Shown: positions 1 to 11,400 of the stretch, piece by piece
How the letters are laid out: each line of letters opens with the position of its first letter
Numbering within the stretch: position 1 is the stretch's first letter
Program-made: the position numbers and the translations under genes
Notes under the pieces: generated by a model
Databases searched by the model: none
Seen by the model: only the letters and a program-made list of their open reading frames with translations
Told to the model about the DNA's origin: nothing
From: Ophioceras dolichostomum
Taxonomy: Eukaryota > Ascomycota > Sordariomycetes > Magnaporthales > Ophioceraceae
DNA: 25,647 nt
Assembly (NCBI GenBank): GCA_003049485.1
Contig: PYST01000465.1
Span: 1-25,647, forward strand
Direction of reading: 5' to 3'

Positions 1-564
1 GGGTGTACTAGATCAGGGACAAAGGGGTTTGGCAGTCGGACGCGGATCCATCAGAGCTAATATTGCTGATTATAGCTAAAAGAGACTCAATCCTATCAGC
101 TTCCTCTTAAAATATTTCCTTGGCTGTCTTGCAGCGTCTTCCAGTCGGAGCCCTCGAGGGACTCTGATGACGCTTCCACCACGCCTCCTTGGGCTCAGCG
201 CTGGACGGCCAGTGTGCCACCACGAGCTTCGTCGTGTGTTGGAGGAGCGGACCTGGGGTAGGTACCTAGGTAGGGACGCTGCAGTCGCTCCAGCACCAGA
301 AATAACGGCACTGATGTGGACGGACCATAGCCTCAACAGAGACGAAATGCCTTCAAAGTTGGCCAACGAAGCCAGAAGAAAGCGGAGCAGGCGAGTCTCA
401 TCGTCTTGGGCTGCTGAATACCTATTTTTCCGACGTTGGCGCTCAGATTTGCCGGCCTTGCCGAGTCCGCGGCGTTCATCATCCCGACACCGACATTTGT
501 TGTCGTATGTGGTCTCTTGGAGGTGTCACCCGACGTCATCACAAGCCATCGGCACTACCATTTT
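1..564. other. Gene-free left edge
   Basis: No supported gene. Open frames on both strands are short, overlap one another and show no family pattern. A copy of the dispersed TACCTAGGTA palindrome lies at 259-272. The region runs into the trinucleotide repeat on its right. Confidence 0.5.
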
Positions 565-806
<242 letters not shown>

Positions 807-1770
807 ACCACTAGCCATCCCACGCCCAGCTGCCTGTGGCGGCTAGCAGGCAGATTCCAAGACGATAGATCAGAAGGGAAGGACTCCATGCGGCTTCCTG
901 GGCCAGTATGTACTTTTATGGCAGAGTACAGCACAGGTGGTACGCACGAGACGCACGAACGCCCCTGGCCCCGTGAATATATCCTCGCCGAGCTCTACAC
1001 ACTCTGGGCTTGTTGCTTCCCTATATGCGACGCCGCCAAAACTGGCGATCTGTCCCGGCGGCCTTGCTCTTCGTGGAGCCTCGCAGGTCTCAAAGGGCTC
1101 AAGGACTCCAGAGCTCTTTCATTCCAGCGTAGCAGTCCACCCGTTGTGCAGCTCGGGAAACCGGCTTGCGAGGGCAGCCGCTGGCGGGTATGTGCTTAAG
1201 TAGGGCTCTTGCGGTTTCCGCCGATAATACATCCTCTTTGGATACCTCCTCTCCGTCGAAGCCAAGTGGAGTACAGCCGTGGGTTTCTAGGTAGGAGTTG
1301 CTGAGATAACTTTCTGGGTTCATGAGATTAAGTGCTGGGCTCTTCAAAGCCTTGTACCACCAAAAATAAGGTTTTAGCCATGCCTGGTTGTGCCCTTGCT
1401 TGAGTCTTCATATAAGAGAAAGCTGAGTCAAGCTCTGCAGTGGTGTATACTAGCAGCACTAGTATGAATCGGTAACTACTACCTAAGTAAGTAATAAGCG
1501 TGTAAGCTTAAGGGCACCATCTTCAATGGAGCATATCTGTTACCGCATAGGGCCATTTTATAAAATCTTATTGGTGGACAATGGGATACTTCTATGAGCC
1601 TTATCCAAGCATATGACTACCTCCTGGGTAGGTGCCTAGGAACATGGTATCTCTACTATTTAGACTTTATAGTAACTAGCATATTTACTGACCTTACCTC
1701 CTTCCACACGGCTACCCCGACCTGTCCTTCCCCCATGGGTCTGCAGTGGATGAGTGATGAGCTACCCAAC
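807..1770. other. Gene-poor, partly AT-rich spacer
   Basis: No complete gene is supported. The stretch 1400-1700 is clearly more AT-rich than the surrounding DNA. It carries relatives of the dispersed palindrome at 1480-1493 (TACCTAAGTAAGTA) and 1629-1640 (TAGGTGCCTAGG). A possible coding remnant on the minus strand (1099-1407) is listed separately. The 3' untranslated region of the minus-strand hydrolase gene, which ends at 1771, probably extends into the right end. Confidence 0.5.
1099..1407 (-). pseudogene. Possible coding remnant, unknown family
   Basis: A minus-strand frame of about 102 codons, bounded by stops at 1408-1410 and 1099-1101. Its amino-acid composition looks more natural than the shadow frames around it: an aromatic stretch (WLKPYFWWYKAL), then a mixed hydrophilic segment with EEVSKEDVLSAETARALL. 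No good start codon or splice partner was found, and I do not recognise the family. It could be an exon of a decayed gene or a chance frame. It lies downstream of the hydrolase gene, in the same orientation. Confidence 0.25.
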
Positions 1771-3215
1771 TCAGCGCATGACGAGCTCCCCGATGACAAT
1801 GTTTGCAGCGATGACGCTCGAGTGAGCCGTATGCACATAGATCCCCGGCCTAGCCGGCGCGTCCGTGTTCACGAACAAAGCGGTCGTGGCGGGAACGGCT
1901 TGTTGTCGTTGCTGCTGCTGCTGCTGCTGCTGCTTCCGCCGTTCTTCCTCGACTGCTGCCGCCTTCCTCTCTGCTTTGGCAACCCACCGCTGCAGTTCGC
2001 CGACGACGCTGGAGAAGCCTGGGCTGCTGGTGCTGGAGAACCGCGCCATCTCTCGATGGTCCGCCTTTATGCCGATGGCGTGGTATCCTGGGAGGGTGGC
2101 AGAGCTGCGTGGGACAACCACTCCGACCCCTGGGACGGGCTCCTCTTCGTAGAAACATGTCACTTCGATCTTGTGTGAAGACTCCCGTCGTCTGAGCACC
2201 GATTGGAAGTGATCTTGTATCCGAACCAAGATTTCAGAGTCGTGGCGGAGCACCCGAGCGATGCTCCTGTTCGTTTGGAGGCCTAGCAGGCCGAGGGACT
2301 GCGAGAGCCTCTCTGCCCATTTGGCCAGTGCGGATCCGGAATGAGGCGTGCCGAGGAATGCGATGGCCAGGGTGCATTGCTCGATTGTAGCAAGATGCGC
2401 CTCTGGGCTTTGCTTGGAGTGGATAAGGGCCTTGATGAAGTAGAGTGGGTTGTATGTTAATTGTTGTTGGCTCGCAAAGGGCCAGTAGCTCATGTGGCTT
2501 GGGGGGGCATTTCCCAGGTTTGATCTTGATGGTGAAAGAGGATATATCAGGGGTTGGACTTACATCTTGACATATCAGCCCACCAAGGCTGTGAGCCAAG
2601 AATATAATTGGGCGGCTGATCTGGTGTATGATAGTGTGTTGTTAGTTGCTACACCTGGCCTGTGATGACTGGTGTTGGAGCTTTCATCTGTTGGTACTAA
2701 TAGGCCATCGACATACACTTGCATCGTGTGTACGAGCCGCAGACAGAGCGGATAGAAGGTTTCTGGCGTGATCGTTTATTCGATTCTCCGAGAACTGGGA
2801 AGATGTCCCGGCCAAGTCCACCACAGCCGAGGCGTAGCCAAAAGACATGACCCGGGCATTTGGAAAAATCTGGGGGAGCATTTCTTTGGGCCATGGGCCG
2901 GTGGCGCCCCTTGCCGTCCAAGTTCTCTCTGGGTGGCCGTGCAAGCCGTGGACCAAGACAATACTAGCAGTGTAGCCATTCGTGTGTTAGTTGCGAGTCA
3001 CAGTGTCGAAGGACTGGCAGGCCCGGTTGTCGAATGATGATTGCTCATGGCACATACTCTACCACCGCCCTCTTACTCTCCGGTTCGTACAACACCCTGA
3101 TGCCATATTCATCAGCCGGATGAGCAGCATCAAAGTTGGAGCCGCCGTCAACGACGGTTTCCGCGGACGAGAATGTAGAGTCGTTCGTGGACCTCCTCCG
3201 CATGAATCGAGCCAT
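1771..3215 (-). CDS. SesB-type alpha/beta hydrolase (putative serine esterase/lipase)
   Basis: Predicted 373 aa from four exons: 3215-3058, 2963-2717, 2620-2564, 2430-1771. Introns are 94, 96 and 133 nt with donors GTATGT, GTATGT and GTAAGT. The first has a CTAAC branch site about 20 nt before its TAG acceptor. The N-terminus has HPADEYGIRVLYEP. The hydrolase core starts at about residue 53 (DIVLVHGLHGH, then ERTWT). The nucleophile elbow is AHSLGG with Ser146. FLGTPHSGS lies at 179-187 and TCFYEEEPVPGVG at 245-257. LPGY and ADHREM (His279, likely catalytic) complete the fold typical of fungal SesB domains. After GELQRWV (298-304) come a charged segment, eight consecutive Gln (321-328) and a hydrophobic tail ending GELVMR. 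The ATG has a good context (CAGCATGG). SesB domains occur as stand-alone effectors or at NLR N-termini; this one is stand-alone. Substrate is unknown. The family call is strong; the tail's role is open. Confidence 0.9.
1909..1934. repeat. CTG/CAG trinucleotide tract coding poly-Gln
   Basis: A short TGC/CTG run on the plus strand. It reads as CAG codons on the minus strand and encodes the eight-Gln linker of the SesB-type hydrolase. It is in frame and unbroken. Such tracts vary in length between strains and commonly form flexible linkers between a catalytic domain and a terminal motif. Confidence 0.9.
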
Positions 3216-5012
3216 GCTGGTAGTAACAGCCTGCCGGGTCGATGCCGAATGTGGATGGGTGTCACTGGCTGCGTTTTAGGGAGGCCAATAATCGAGGGGT
3301 TCGGGCTGAAAGGCCGCAAGCTAGTCAACCAGCGCCGGCAGAATCGGTTCACGGCTTGTGTCTTTCGTGTTCCATCTGACCTCAGTATAGAAGAAGCGTG
3401 GTCTTTGACACAAGAATTGTATCTGGACTCTGGGGCAGCATGAAGCCTTCGAGGAGACCCAAGACTGCAAAGACCAGAAGGCCACGGGGCGTCGTCCTTT
3501 CTATATTTCCCGTCGCGCATCTTCTCTCATCTGCGATCGGAATTTCTAATATTTGCCGCAGTGCCACACGGCCTAGCGGTTCCGTCTCGCCGCCCTGGGA
3601 TGAGCCCTGATCCGAGAGAGTCTGGAACATACCTGCTATCTTTGAGGCACTGGCTTGTCGCCGAAAGAGATTTTCGCCCACTCGACACTCGACGTTTGAA
3701 ACATTTCTTCGCCTTCCTCTTCCCGACACGAGCACGACGTTCGCACCCGGCGAGCGAGTAGACAATACATGTCTTAGTGGGGTCAATGGTTGCGCCCGCC
3801 GCCACGGAGGTGCGTTGCCTAGACTGCAAGTCGACTGTAGGTCGGCCTATGGCAGCGAATTTCGTGAGCGCTCATGGCAACTGGATCAGTCATCAAAATC
3901 GAGGGTGCGTCGTTTCTTTCTTGTTCCATTGCCTCTCCACCGGTGAGCAACCTTCTGCTTCCTCCTGCTTCCTATTCGCGCTACAGCCTCATGAACACGT
4001 CAGACGGAGGAGAGACAAAACAGGGGGAAGCAAGCTTGTTCTGTTGAGGGTGTGTTGCCATGTCTCGCCAGTGGTCTCGACTGCTGTGTGTCCCCGTCTC
4101 CGCAACGCCACCACCGTCGTGATGAGTTGGCCACCACCTCCCCAATCAATTGCGAAAGGCAAGCGTGGTAGAGTATCTGAACGCACATCAATCGCTCGAC
4201 ACGTTTCCACCTCTACCAACCGCCACTACCAAAGAACCGCTGCGTGGTGGCTATGACCGACTAGCCTCATCTACGGGCAAATTGTTCGGTTGCCCCATTT
4301 TGAACAATCAACCGCCCATGTGGTCTGGTCGTGCCTGCCACGTTGCTGCCCGCTCGTTGCAGGACAGCAGGGAGTAATCAAATACCATTTTCCCCCCCTC
4401 TGTTCTGGTCCAACTTCCCTCAATCTCTACGCGGCGCAGCCCCCCGGTCATACACTGCACAACGACGCTGCAGTACTACCGGATAGGCGTCTATCCAGGA
4501 AGATTCCAAAACACGAATGAAATGCAATCTTAGGATGCAGATCCTATGCCTGCCTCTTTCTCTCTCTTTTCAGATGGAAGAAGAAGAGAAAGCGAAGAGA
4601 GAAAAAGAAAGAGCAGAGCCTCATTTCCACAGCGTCCTGGCTCTGCCTGCTGCCTGCCCTTCATCCGGTTTCTGCCTTGCGCCCTTCGTTCCCTTTTTTC
4701 CCCACGGCTCCCTTCTCACCCTCTTCCCTTCTTCCCCGGGCACTTCTCATCGGCCTTCTCCTTCTTCGTTGGTCGATCGTTGTCCTTTGTCATGATTACA
4801 CGTACGTAGTGCATCTAATGGGATCTTTTGGTGGCGGTGAGAGTCTCAGTGGCGGGCTGACTCTGAACATGGATCTTCTGTGTTGTTCTACTGCAACCCC
4901 GCGGCAGCGTGCATTGGCGTCGCATATACATTTGACCGCTTCCGCGCCACTTCACCTGTCTTCCCGCCGCTTTAGCGGCTGCTGACCCTGAAATGTCTAG
5001 TCCTCCCCGCTC
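3216..5012. other. Gene-free spacer, pyrimidine-rich in part
   Basis: This lies upstream of the hydrolase gene and downstream of the coiled-coil gene, both on the minus strand. No frame shows a family pattern or a consistent splice model. Around 4550-4625 a CT-rich run is followed by a GA-rich run, which could pair imperfectly. From 4626 to about 4790 the plus strand is strongly CT-rich. A promoter for the hydrolase must lie toward 3216, but no clear TATA element was seen. Confidence 0.5.
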
Positions 5013-7071
5013 TCAAGCTCGCTGTCCTCGCCCTCCTCTCCCTTTCACGGCATTTATTTCGTCTGCCTTCTGGTACCCAGCTCTCCCGCCTCCTCTGCCA
5101 CCTCTTTGCCCCTTCGACCGCCTTCTTTTCCCACCACCTCCCCCTGCATTGAGGCTCTGCGTCATGGTGCCGGCAGAGCCGTCGCATTTTGTGTTGGTGG
5201 CCGAGTCGTCGTCGGCTTCGTTACCGTTCCGGCTGTCGTTGTTGTGTGCTGAGGCCTCGCTGTCGAAGCTGATGCTCGTCTCTGGGGACTGGTGCTCCAG
5301 TCGGCCGTTGTTACCCGGTCCGTCGTTGGCCCTCGATTTTGTTAAGTCGTCTCCAGGGACCTCGGACGCACTAGAAACGCTTGTCTTAGAGGACCTTCCG
5401 CCGACCCCCAGAGGCGCTACACCCAAGGTCGAGAGCGAAGGCATGATACCTCCGTCCTCGTCATCACGGCGGGGATGGGCATGCGGCAACTTTTGCCCTC
5501 GTTGGGAGGAGTCTTGAGCGCGGCGCTGCTCGTCTGCCCACACCGAGGTCTTGTTTTTCCTGGTGCGTTCCCCGTCTCGGTCACCGTCCAAGCTCCTAAC
5601 AGCATCAGGAGTCAGTGGGGTGGCCTCGTTGCCGCCGGTATATCTGGGCCTGCCCTGCTGTGTTGGCGAGGGTGAAACAGGCGCCGAATGGTAAGCCCTG
5701 AGGCTATCAGATGGATGTGCCATCGGAGAATCGTATTCTGGTTTCGGGAGCTGGAGGTGTGATGGTGATGTATCTCGTGCTCTCCTCGTGGCTTTGGGGG
5801 ACCCAGAGGACGAGACGTGGACAGCATCGATTGAGAGTCGAGGTGGGCTGTGTTTCTGAAGTAACGAGGGCCCCGGAACGGCTTGAGATGCTCTTGGGGT
5901 GTCAGGAAGCGCATCGCTGTCGCCGTTGTCGTCGGTATATGGCCTTCTCTGTTCGTTAGCGCGATCGTTCGGCGGGGCTTGCCCTGTCCGAATACCCCTA
6001 TCATCCAGTTAGCTAAGTTGGCCAGGCGCGGGGTCAATAATCAGGGTAAATCGCATTTGGGAGAAACACCAACAGATTAGAGGGTTGGACAGAGCCCGAC
6101 TGGGAAGTTACACGGCGCTCTCCCTTGCGGCCCGAGGCCTGCGGGAGCTCGAGCTCTGGCGGCGTGGTTCTCCCTCGGCGTTTCAGCTCCAGCTGGCAAA
6201 GCTGGATCATCTCGTACACCTGCTCGTCTAGCATACCCTCCAGTTTCTCTTTATACCTAGCCAGCTCATCCCTCCACCTTTCCTTTGCCATCATCACCCC
6301 TTGATCTGCCCTCATCTGCGCCATGCCATTTTGAACATCGCGCTTCAAACGAAAAAAATCGTCCTCCAAGGCGGCAGCTTGTCGCTCGGTGTGGTGCAGG
6401 GCCTTCTTCATCTCCGACAATTCCCTCGTCTTTTCCACCTCCATAGCCAGTCTGATCACCTCGCTGTTCGCCTCGAACTCTCGGTTATATCTCCCGGGCG
6501 CGTCCCGGTAGAGGCTCGAGGGCGGAAAGGGTTCGATCGGCTCCATGACATGCTGTTGGCGATATCCAAGGTATGGATAATACGGCGGTGTCCAGCTGGC
6601 TCCGAAGCTCGGTTGGCCATATCGGAGGCTCGAGGCGTGTGTAGCTGAAATTGGCGGCTCTGGTGTGGATGGCGATGTGATATGGTTGTGGTAGTGAACG
6701 ACCTGAGGCCCCCTGACGGAAGATGTCCCTGCAGATGAGTTGTTGCGGCGTCCCCGTAAACGGCCATTGCGATTAGTAGAAGGGTGCCCGACTGCAGGGC
6801 TCTGAAAGTCACTCGCGGTGTCTCGACGGGTTCCAGTAGTGCGGCTGAAGTACGAGCTCTGGTCCCCCACATCAGGGTCAGATCGAACGTGGGAGGTGCC
6901 TCGAGATGCATTTTCGCCACGTCCTTGGACCATGTTTGGATCTAGAAACTCGCCATACTTCGTCGGCTGCCGTGGAGTCACAGGAGTGACTCTATCAGTC
7001 TTCACTCCATCAAACTTCGGCCTCTCGTCTTTGATCTCGGCACTGGGTGCCAATGGTGGGACTCGCTGCAT
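5013..7071 (-). CDS. Coiled-coil, largely disordered protein with RGG-like C-terminus
   Basis: Predicted 660 aa from exons 7071-6074 and 5997-5013. The 76-nt intron is supported by frame logic: the first frame stops soon after the donor, and the second frame is closed by TAA just before the TAG acceptor, which follows a CTAAC branch site. The donor GTTGGT is non-standard, so the junction is the weakest part. Residues 1-200 are disordered, rich in Ser, Pro, Arg and Thr, with an aromatic patch (YYPYLGY). Residues 204-300 look like a charged coiled coil (EVEKTRELSEMKKAL, later ELARYKEKLEGMLDEQVYEM). The rest is disordered and acidic, then ends in a basic Gly/Arg tail (KRRRSKGQRGGRGGGR). That tail would suit RNA binding or phase separation, which is inference. 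The ATG is chosen because the frame upstream has none; a CAG acceptor-like site just before it means a 5' exon is possible. I do not recognise the family. Confidence 0.65.
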
Positions 7072-8419
7072 GAGGAAGCTGGGCAACCAAGAGAATTAGG
7101 AGGAATATGCGAAGAACGAAACAAAGACGGCTCTTCTCCGGAAGCCTCGATAAGGCCCGAACGGCAAGCGAGATCTTGAGTCACTCTCGTCCCATAAACG
7201 AGGTATAGTTTCCTGAGAAGGTGGTAGAAAGGGTCTGAGATGGGCGTCCTTTCGGTTTCGGTCCTTCATAAGTCGTCACAAATGGTAGTGGGGCGCGAAC
7301 CAGTGTCACATCGCCCGCAACTCGCCAGCGGGAGTACGCCTTATACCGTCGTGACCTGGAGGCCCTGGGGCTGGGCTCGACTCTGCCAACCAGCGGTCAT
7401 CTCCACCAGCACATGGGGCAACCGCCTCATACAAGGAATGTAGAGAAAGACTTGTGATCACTTCCCGGGCCTAGTCAGCCCTGATATTTTGTAGACTAAA
7501 GACGGCATGGCTTGCTCGACTGACCACATGCCATCAATATCAACTTGCGAGACAACGAAGTAGAAAAAGGAGAGTTGAGCACCCCGTACTTAAAGTGCAT
7601 CGTTGCTGAGAACCACGTATGGGTATCACCTCGGACGAGTGAGCTGTCAAGAGCCTTCTCGCCTATTTTGTACATTTGTAAGTGGTAATTGTTGGTGACT
7701 TGAGATCCCGATGGTGTGAAGGGGCGGGGTGCATGCATTGGACGCCAAACAGTGCCAGTCTGTCCGCCCGGTTTGGCTGTGCTTGTGGGCATCAACCTGA
7801 CTTTGCAATTTCCAGCACTGGTGGTCAAGTTCCACGGGGCGTCAAGAGGCTCGAGAATGGTGGGGATATGAACCCTGCCCAAAGGAAGGTAAAGAGCAGG
7901 CTTTGCCTCGGCCAGCGTTCGGTTTCTCTCCCTGGCAAGCCATCTTCTGGCCTCCCTTCGCAAACCAAGAGGTAAAGCCAGAGGTGTCATCGAAGCCGCC
8001 TCACAGCTACCTATCCAGTGTTCTTTTTACCAGAAAGTCTCACGTCACATGTCACAACGCACGATTCACGCTAGGGATGTCCCGCAGCGTATGGGGGAGA
8101 GAATTATGGTGCGTTGCTTCAGAGATCTACTTACTGCTAGCCATGCTGATGACAAGCGGAGCTCATAAAGGCGGTCCATACACCAACACCAAAAACTGAT
8201 GGTTCACTACCCACCTAAGCTAACTGATGGGTCGCACCGAACTGTATGTAGCACACGAATGGCCATGCGGCTTCTACAGTTGTCGTGATGAAGGCCAACA
8301 AGAGTGTGATTGCTGAAAGCATGGAGGTCAATGGTCAAGTCAATATGGGCAGGTTCCCTAAGTAACATACAGGCCAAGTTGAGATCGAGGGACCGCGCTA
8401 ACGAGTTCCTTCAACGTGG
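7072..8419. other. Divergent intergenic region
   Basis: This lies between the coiled-coil gene (leftward) and the NLR gene (rightward), so it should hold both promoters. A minus-strand frame at 7496-7990 (about 164 codons) is open but has no recognisable pattern, so I do not call it. No TATA box, repeat or RNA gene was identified. An extra 5' exon of either neighbour could lie here unrecognised. Confidence 0.45.
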
Positions 8420-11400
8420 ATGGCAACAGGCGAAAGCATCACAACCCAAATTGTTGCTCATCCCGAGAGCAAGCTGGAAATTTCTGGCCCTGTCAGTAAG
8501 TTGCGTCACTCTATCATCTCTCTATATCAGATATCTCTACCCACATACGGCTACTTACCAAGGCACCAAGCTGATGAGTACGTGCTTGCTTGCCTTGTCA
8601 CGTCCACAAAGCCTTTGGCCATTCCACCCGTGAGTCCTTTGCTTCGATGCCGTCTTCGTCAAGAAAGTTAAGTTTCGATGGGTTCTGGTTCCGATCCAGA
8701 CCACAGGGCGCTTGAGCTGCGGCTACTGACTTCAGAGCAACTTAATAAAAGGCGACGAGAAATGGGCCATACTCAAATGGCTTCGTAACTTGTCGCCCCT
8801 TGGATGTGATCTCAAGTTCAAACACCACTTCACCATTGCTGAACGATCCTCAGACAGAGGCCGATGGCCCCTGAGAACTGAACCGTTCAAGGACTGGCGG
8901 GATGGAAATGCCCGTTCTCTCTGGTGCCATGGGGCCGGTAAGTCAAGGGCCAGATGAAACTCTCGGAGATAATTTGCTCCCATTGCTAATATCCAATTTC
9001 TCAGCGGGTGTTGGGAAAACAATCCTATCGTAAGTCATGGCAGGCACGCCCCTGTGCAAACCTACCAGATAATCTGACACCTTTCCCTAGATCTATTGTG
9101 GTCGATCATCTAAATCGCCACATCAAAGATCGCATCAAGCAGACCGATGCCAGCGATGCCAGTGGTGCTAGCGGTGCCAGCGATGCGAGCAAGCCAACCT
9201 GCTGCGCCTTCATATTCTTTGCCCATTCGGAGAGAGCGATGCATACACTCGACAACGTCCTAGCGTCTCTTCTACTGCACCTAGTACGCGGCAGGGATGG
9301 AACTTCGAATGACATCGAGGAGTCGTATTCGGCGTATGAGCTGGAGAAGGAAAAGAAGCCAAATCGCGATAGTCTCATGACATTGGTGTCGAACGAGATG
9401 CGGGCCTACAGCCGTGTGTACCTCGTCATTGATGCCCTCGATGAGTGTGGGGATGAACGGGTCCGAGGGGAATTCCTTTTTACTCTCTCTGCTCTCACTC
9501 GGCTGCTCAGGACCGAAGTGAAGACATTCTTCACGTCCCGCTCCCGAGAGGAGACCAGACAGCAGCTCATGCCTCAACGCGAGCTCAAGATTGTCACCAC
9601 TGAGGAAGACTTGTGCAAGTACATCGAGTCGAGACTGGAGGACGCGAAAGAGCATCGGCGCTTGCTGCAGTTGGACGAGGAGGAAGGTCAGTTAAGTGCA
9701 AAGGAAATATGCGCCAAAGTCATGGAAAAGTCCATGAATCCTATGACGTAAGAGCTAATCATATGCCCTTTCGTTGAAGCTACACATCCTCGCGTCAGAC
9801 TCCACCTCTGGAGTCCACCTCTGGATGGCAGGTGAATTATTCGGCTGATGAAAGCATTTGAGATTAGGTTCCTCGAGGCACATCTGCATCTACATGCATT
9901 CACTAGCCTAGGCTCCCGAAGCAAAAGCGCCGGCGACAAAAGCTTTCTATCGACCCTCATCCAGACGCGCGCACCGGTGGACATATACGATTTGGAGCTG
10001 CGACGCATCCTCCAGGACGACCGCACGAGAAGCCAAGCAGCCTGTGTCCTTACCTGGCTGTGTTACTCCAAGCGGCCCTTGACGGTGGGCGAGCTTTCCG
10101 AAGCTTTGGCGATCTCGGACGCGAGTCAAGCGGTTCGGAAAGTCACTCATCAGCAGGCCACATGGGACGATATTGCATTCATCTGCTCTGGCCTTATTTC
10201 GGTCGGCAAGGACGGGTTCGTCAGCCCAGTTCACGAGAGCGCTCGAGTATTCCTCCGGGAAGACACCATAGCCAGGGAGCTCATCATCAAACCGCACTGT
10301 CAGATTGCAACAACATGCCTCGAGCTGCTTCTAGGTGAGGGCTCTAACTTGAGCGAGCAGAGCGTCAGCGGCTCAGCTCTAGGCAACAACTCGCCGGTCG
10401 CCAGTGTCAACGACATCAAGCCACCGACTACACATCACGGGCCGAGTTTGGTGAGATATGCAGCAGAGTACTGGGGCTTCCACGTCCGAGAAAGCGAGGA
10501 AGATCTTTGGGCCCTCTCCCTTCGTCTTCTGACCGACGATCACAAGCTCGGGATAGCTGTACATGCGATGGACGAGGTCCTGCAGTCAACATCGACTAGA
10601 GGAGCCACAGGCCTCCATGTCGCGGCCTTCTTCGGCTCCAAAACATTGACAGCCCGCCTCCTAGAAAGGCGAACCCCTGATATCAATGCGGTCACGAGTG
10701 GCGGACAGACAGCACTACACTGGTCCAGCAAATTCGGAAGAGCTGGAGTGGTCAAGCTTCTCCTTGGACAAGGCGCCGACGCCGAAGTGAGAGATACCAG
10801 CGGAAAGACGCCTCTTCTTCACGCCGTCGTGGAGGGACATGAAGATTGCGTGAGATTGCTTCTGAAACTATGTCCTAGGCGATTATCTATAGACACAGAA
10901 GATACCGGCAGCGAAGAGCTTTGGTCTCCATTGAGGTGGACTGCGGCATCCGGCGACATTGCAACTGCAAGGCGCCTGATCGAGGGAGGAGCCGACCTCG
11001 ATGCTGAGGACTCATGGGGCCGCAACGCGCTTTGGTGGGCGACTATCCAGGGCCACGAACAGATGGTCAAGCTCCTCATCCGCAACGGTGCCCATTTCGA
11101 CCGGCCCACCCAGACAGGTTGGCTGATCTTACACGAGGCATGTAAAGCCAAGAGCCGCGGAAACATACTGCGCCTGCTCATCCGCAAGAAGGCTGCGCTG
11201 AACCAGCGGGGGATGGACGGGCTCACCGCGCTACAGGTGGCCATGCGACACGGCCAGGGAGCTGCAGTTTGGGAGCTTCTCGAGGCCGGTGCCGACATGG
11301 CAGCCACCGATAGCAAAGGGCAGACCGTCCTGCACTACGCAGTCCAGGAGCTGGAACACTTCGCAGACACGGCGCTTCTGAGCGTATTGCTGTACAGAGC

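Noticed and set aside
1606..1620. CAAGCATATGACTAC, whose complement matches 15 nt near the start of 18S rRNA
   Set aside because: The flanking bases do not match rRNA on either side, so it is a short chance identity and not an rRNA fragment.
3382..3829. Overlapping minus-strand frames upstream of the hydrolase gene
   Set aside because: Basic, low-information composition with overlapping rivals in other frames; likely leader or promoter DNA.
4517..4809. Plus-strand frames rich in Ser, Phe, Pro and Leu
   Set aside because: They follow from the CT-rich composition of this spacer and show no domain or splice structure.
7496..7990. Minus-strand open frame of about 164 codons
   Set aside because: No recognisable domain, no splice partners, and it lies in the divergent promoter region between two better supported genes.
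8490..8530. A 35-nt GTAAGT...CAG segment in the first NLR exon that could be read as an intron
   Set aside because: It is shorter than the usual fungal intron minimum, and the exon is open through it in the frame that joins exon 2.
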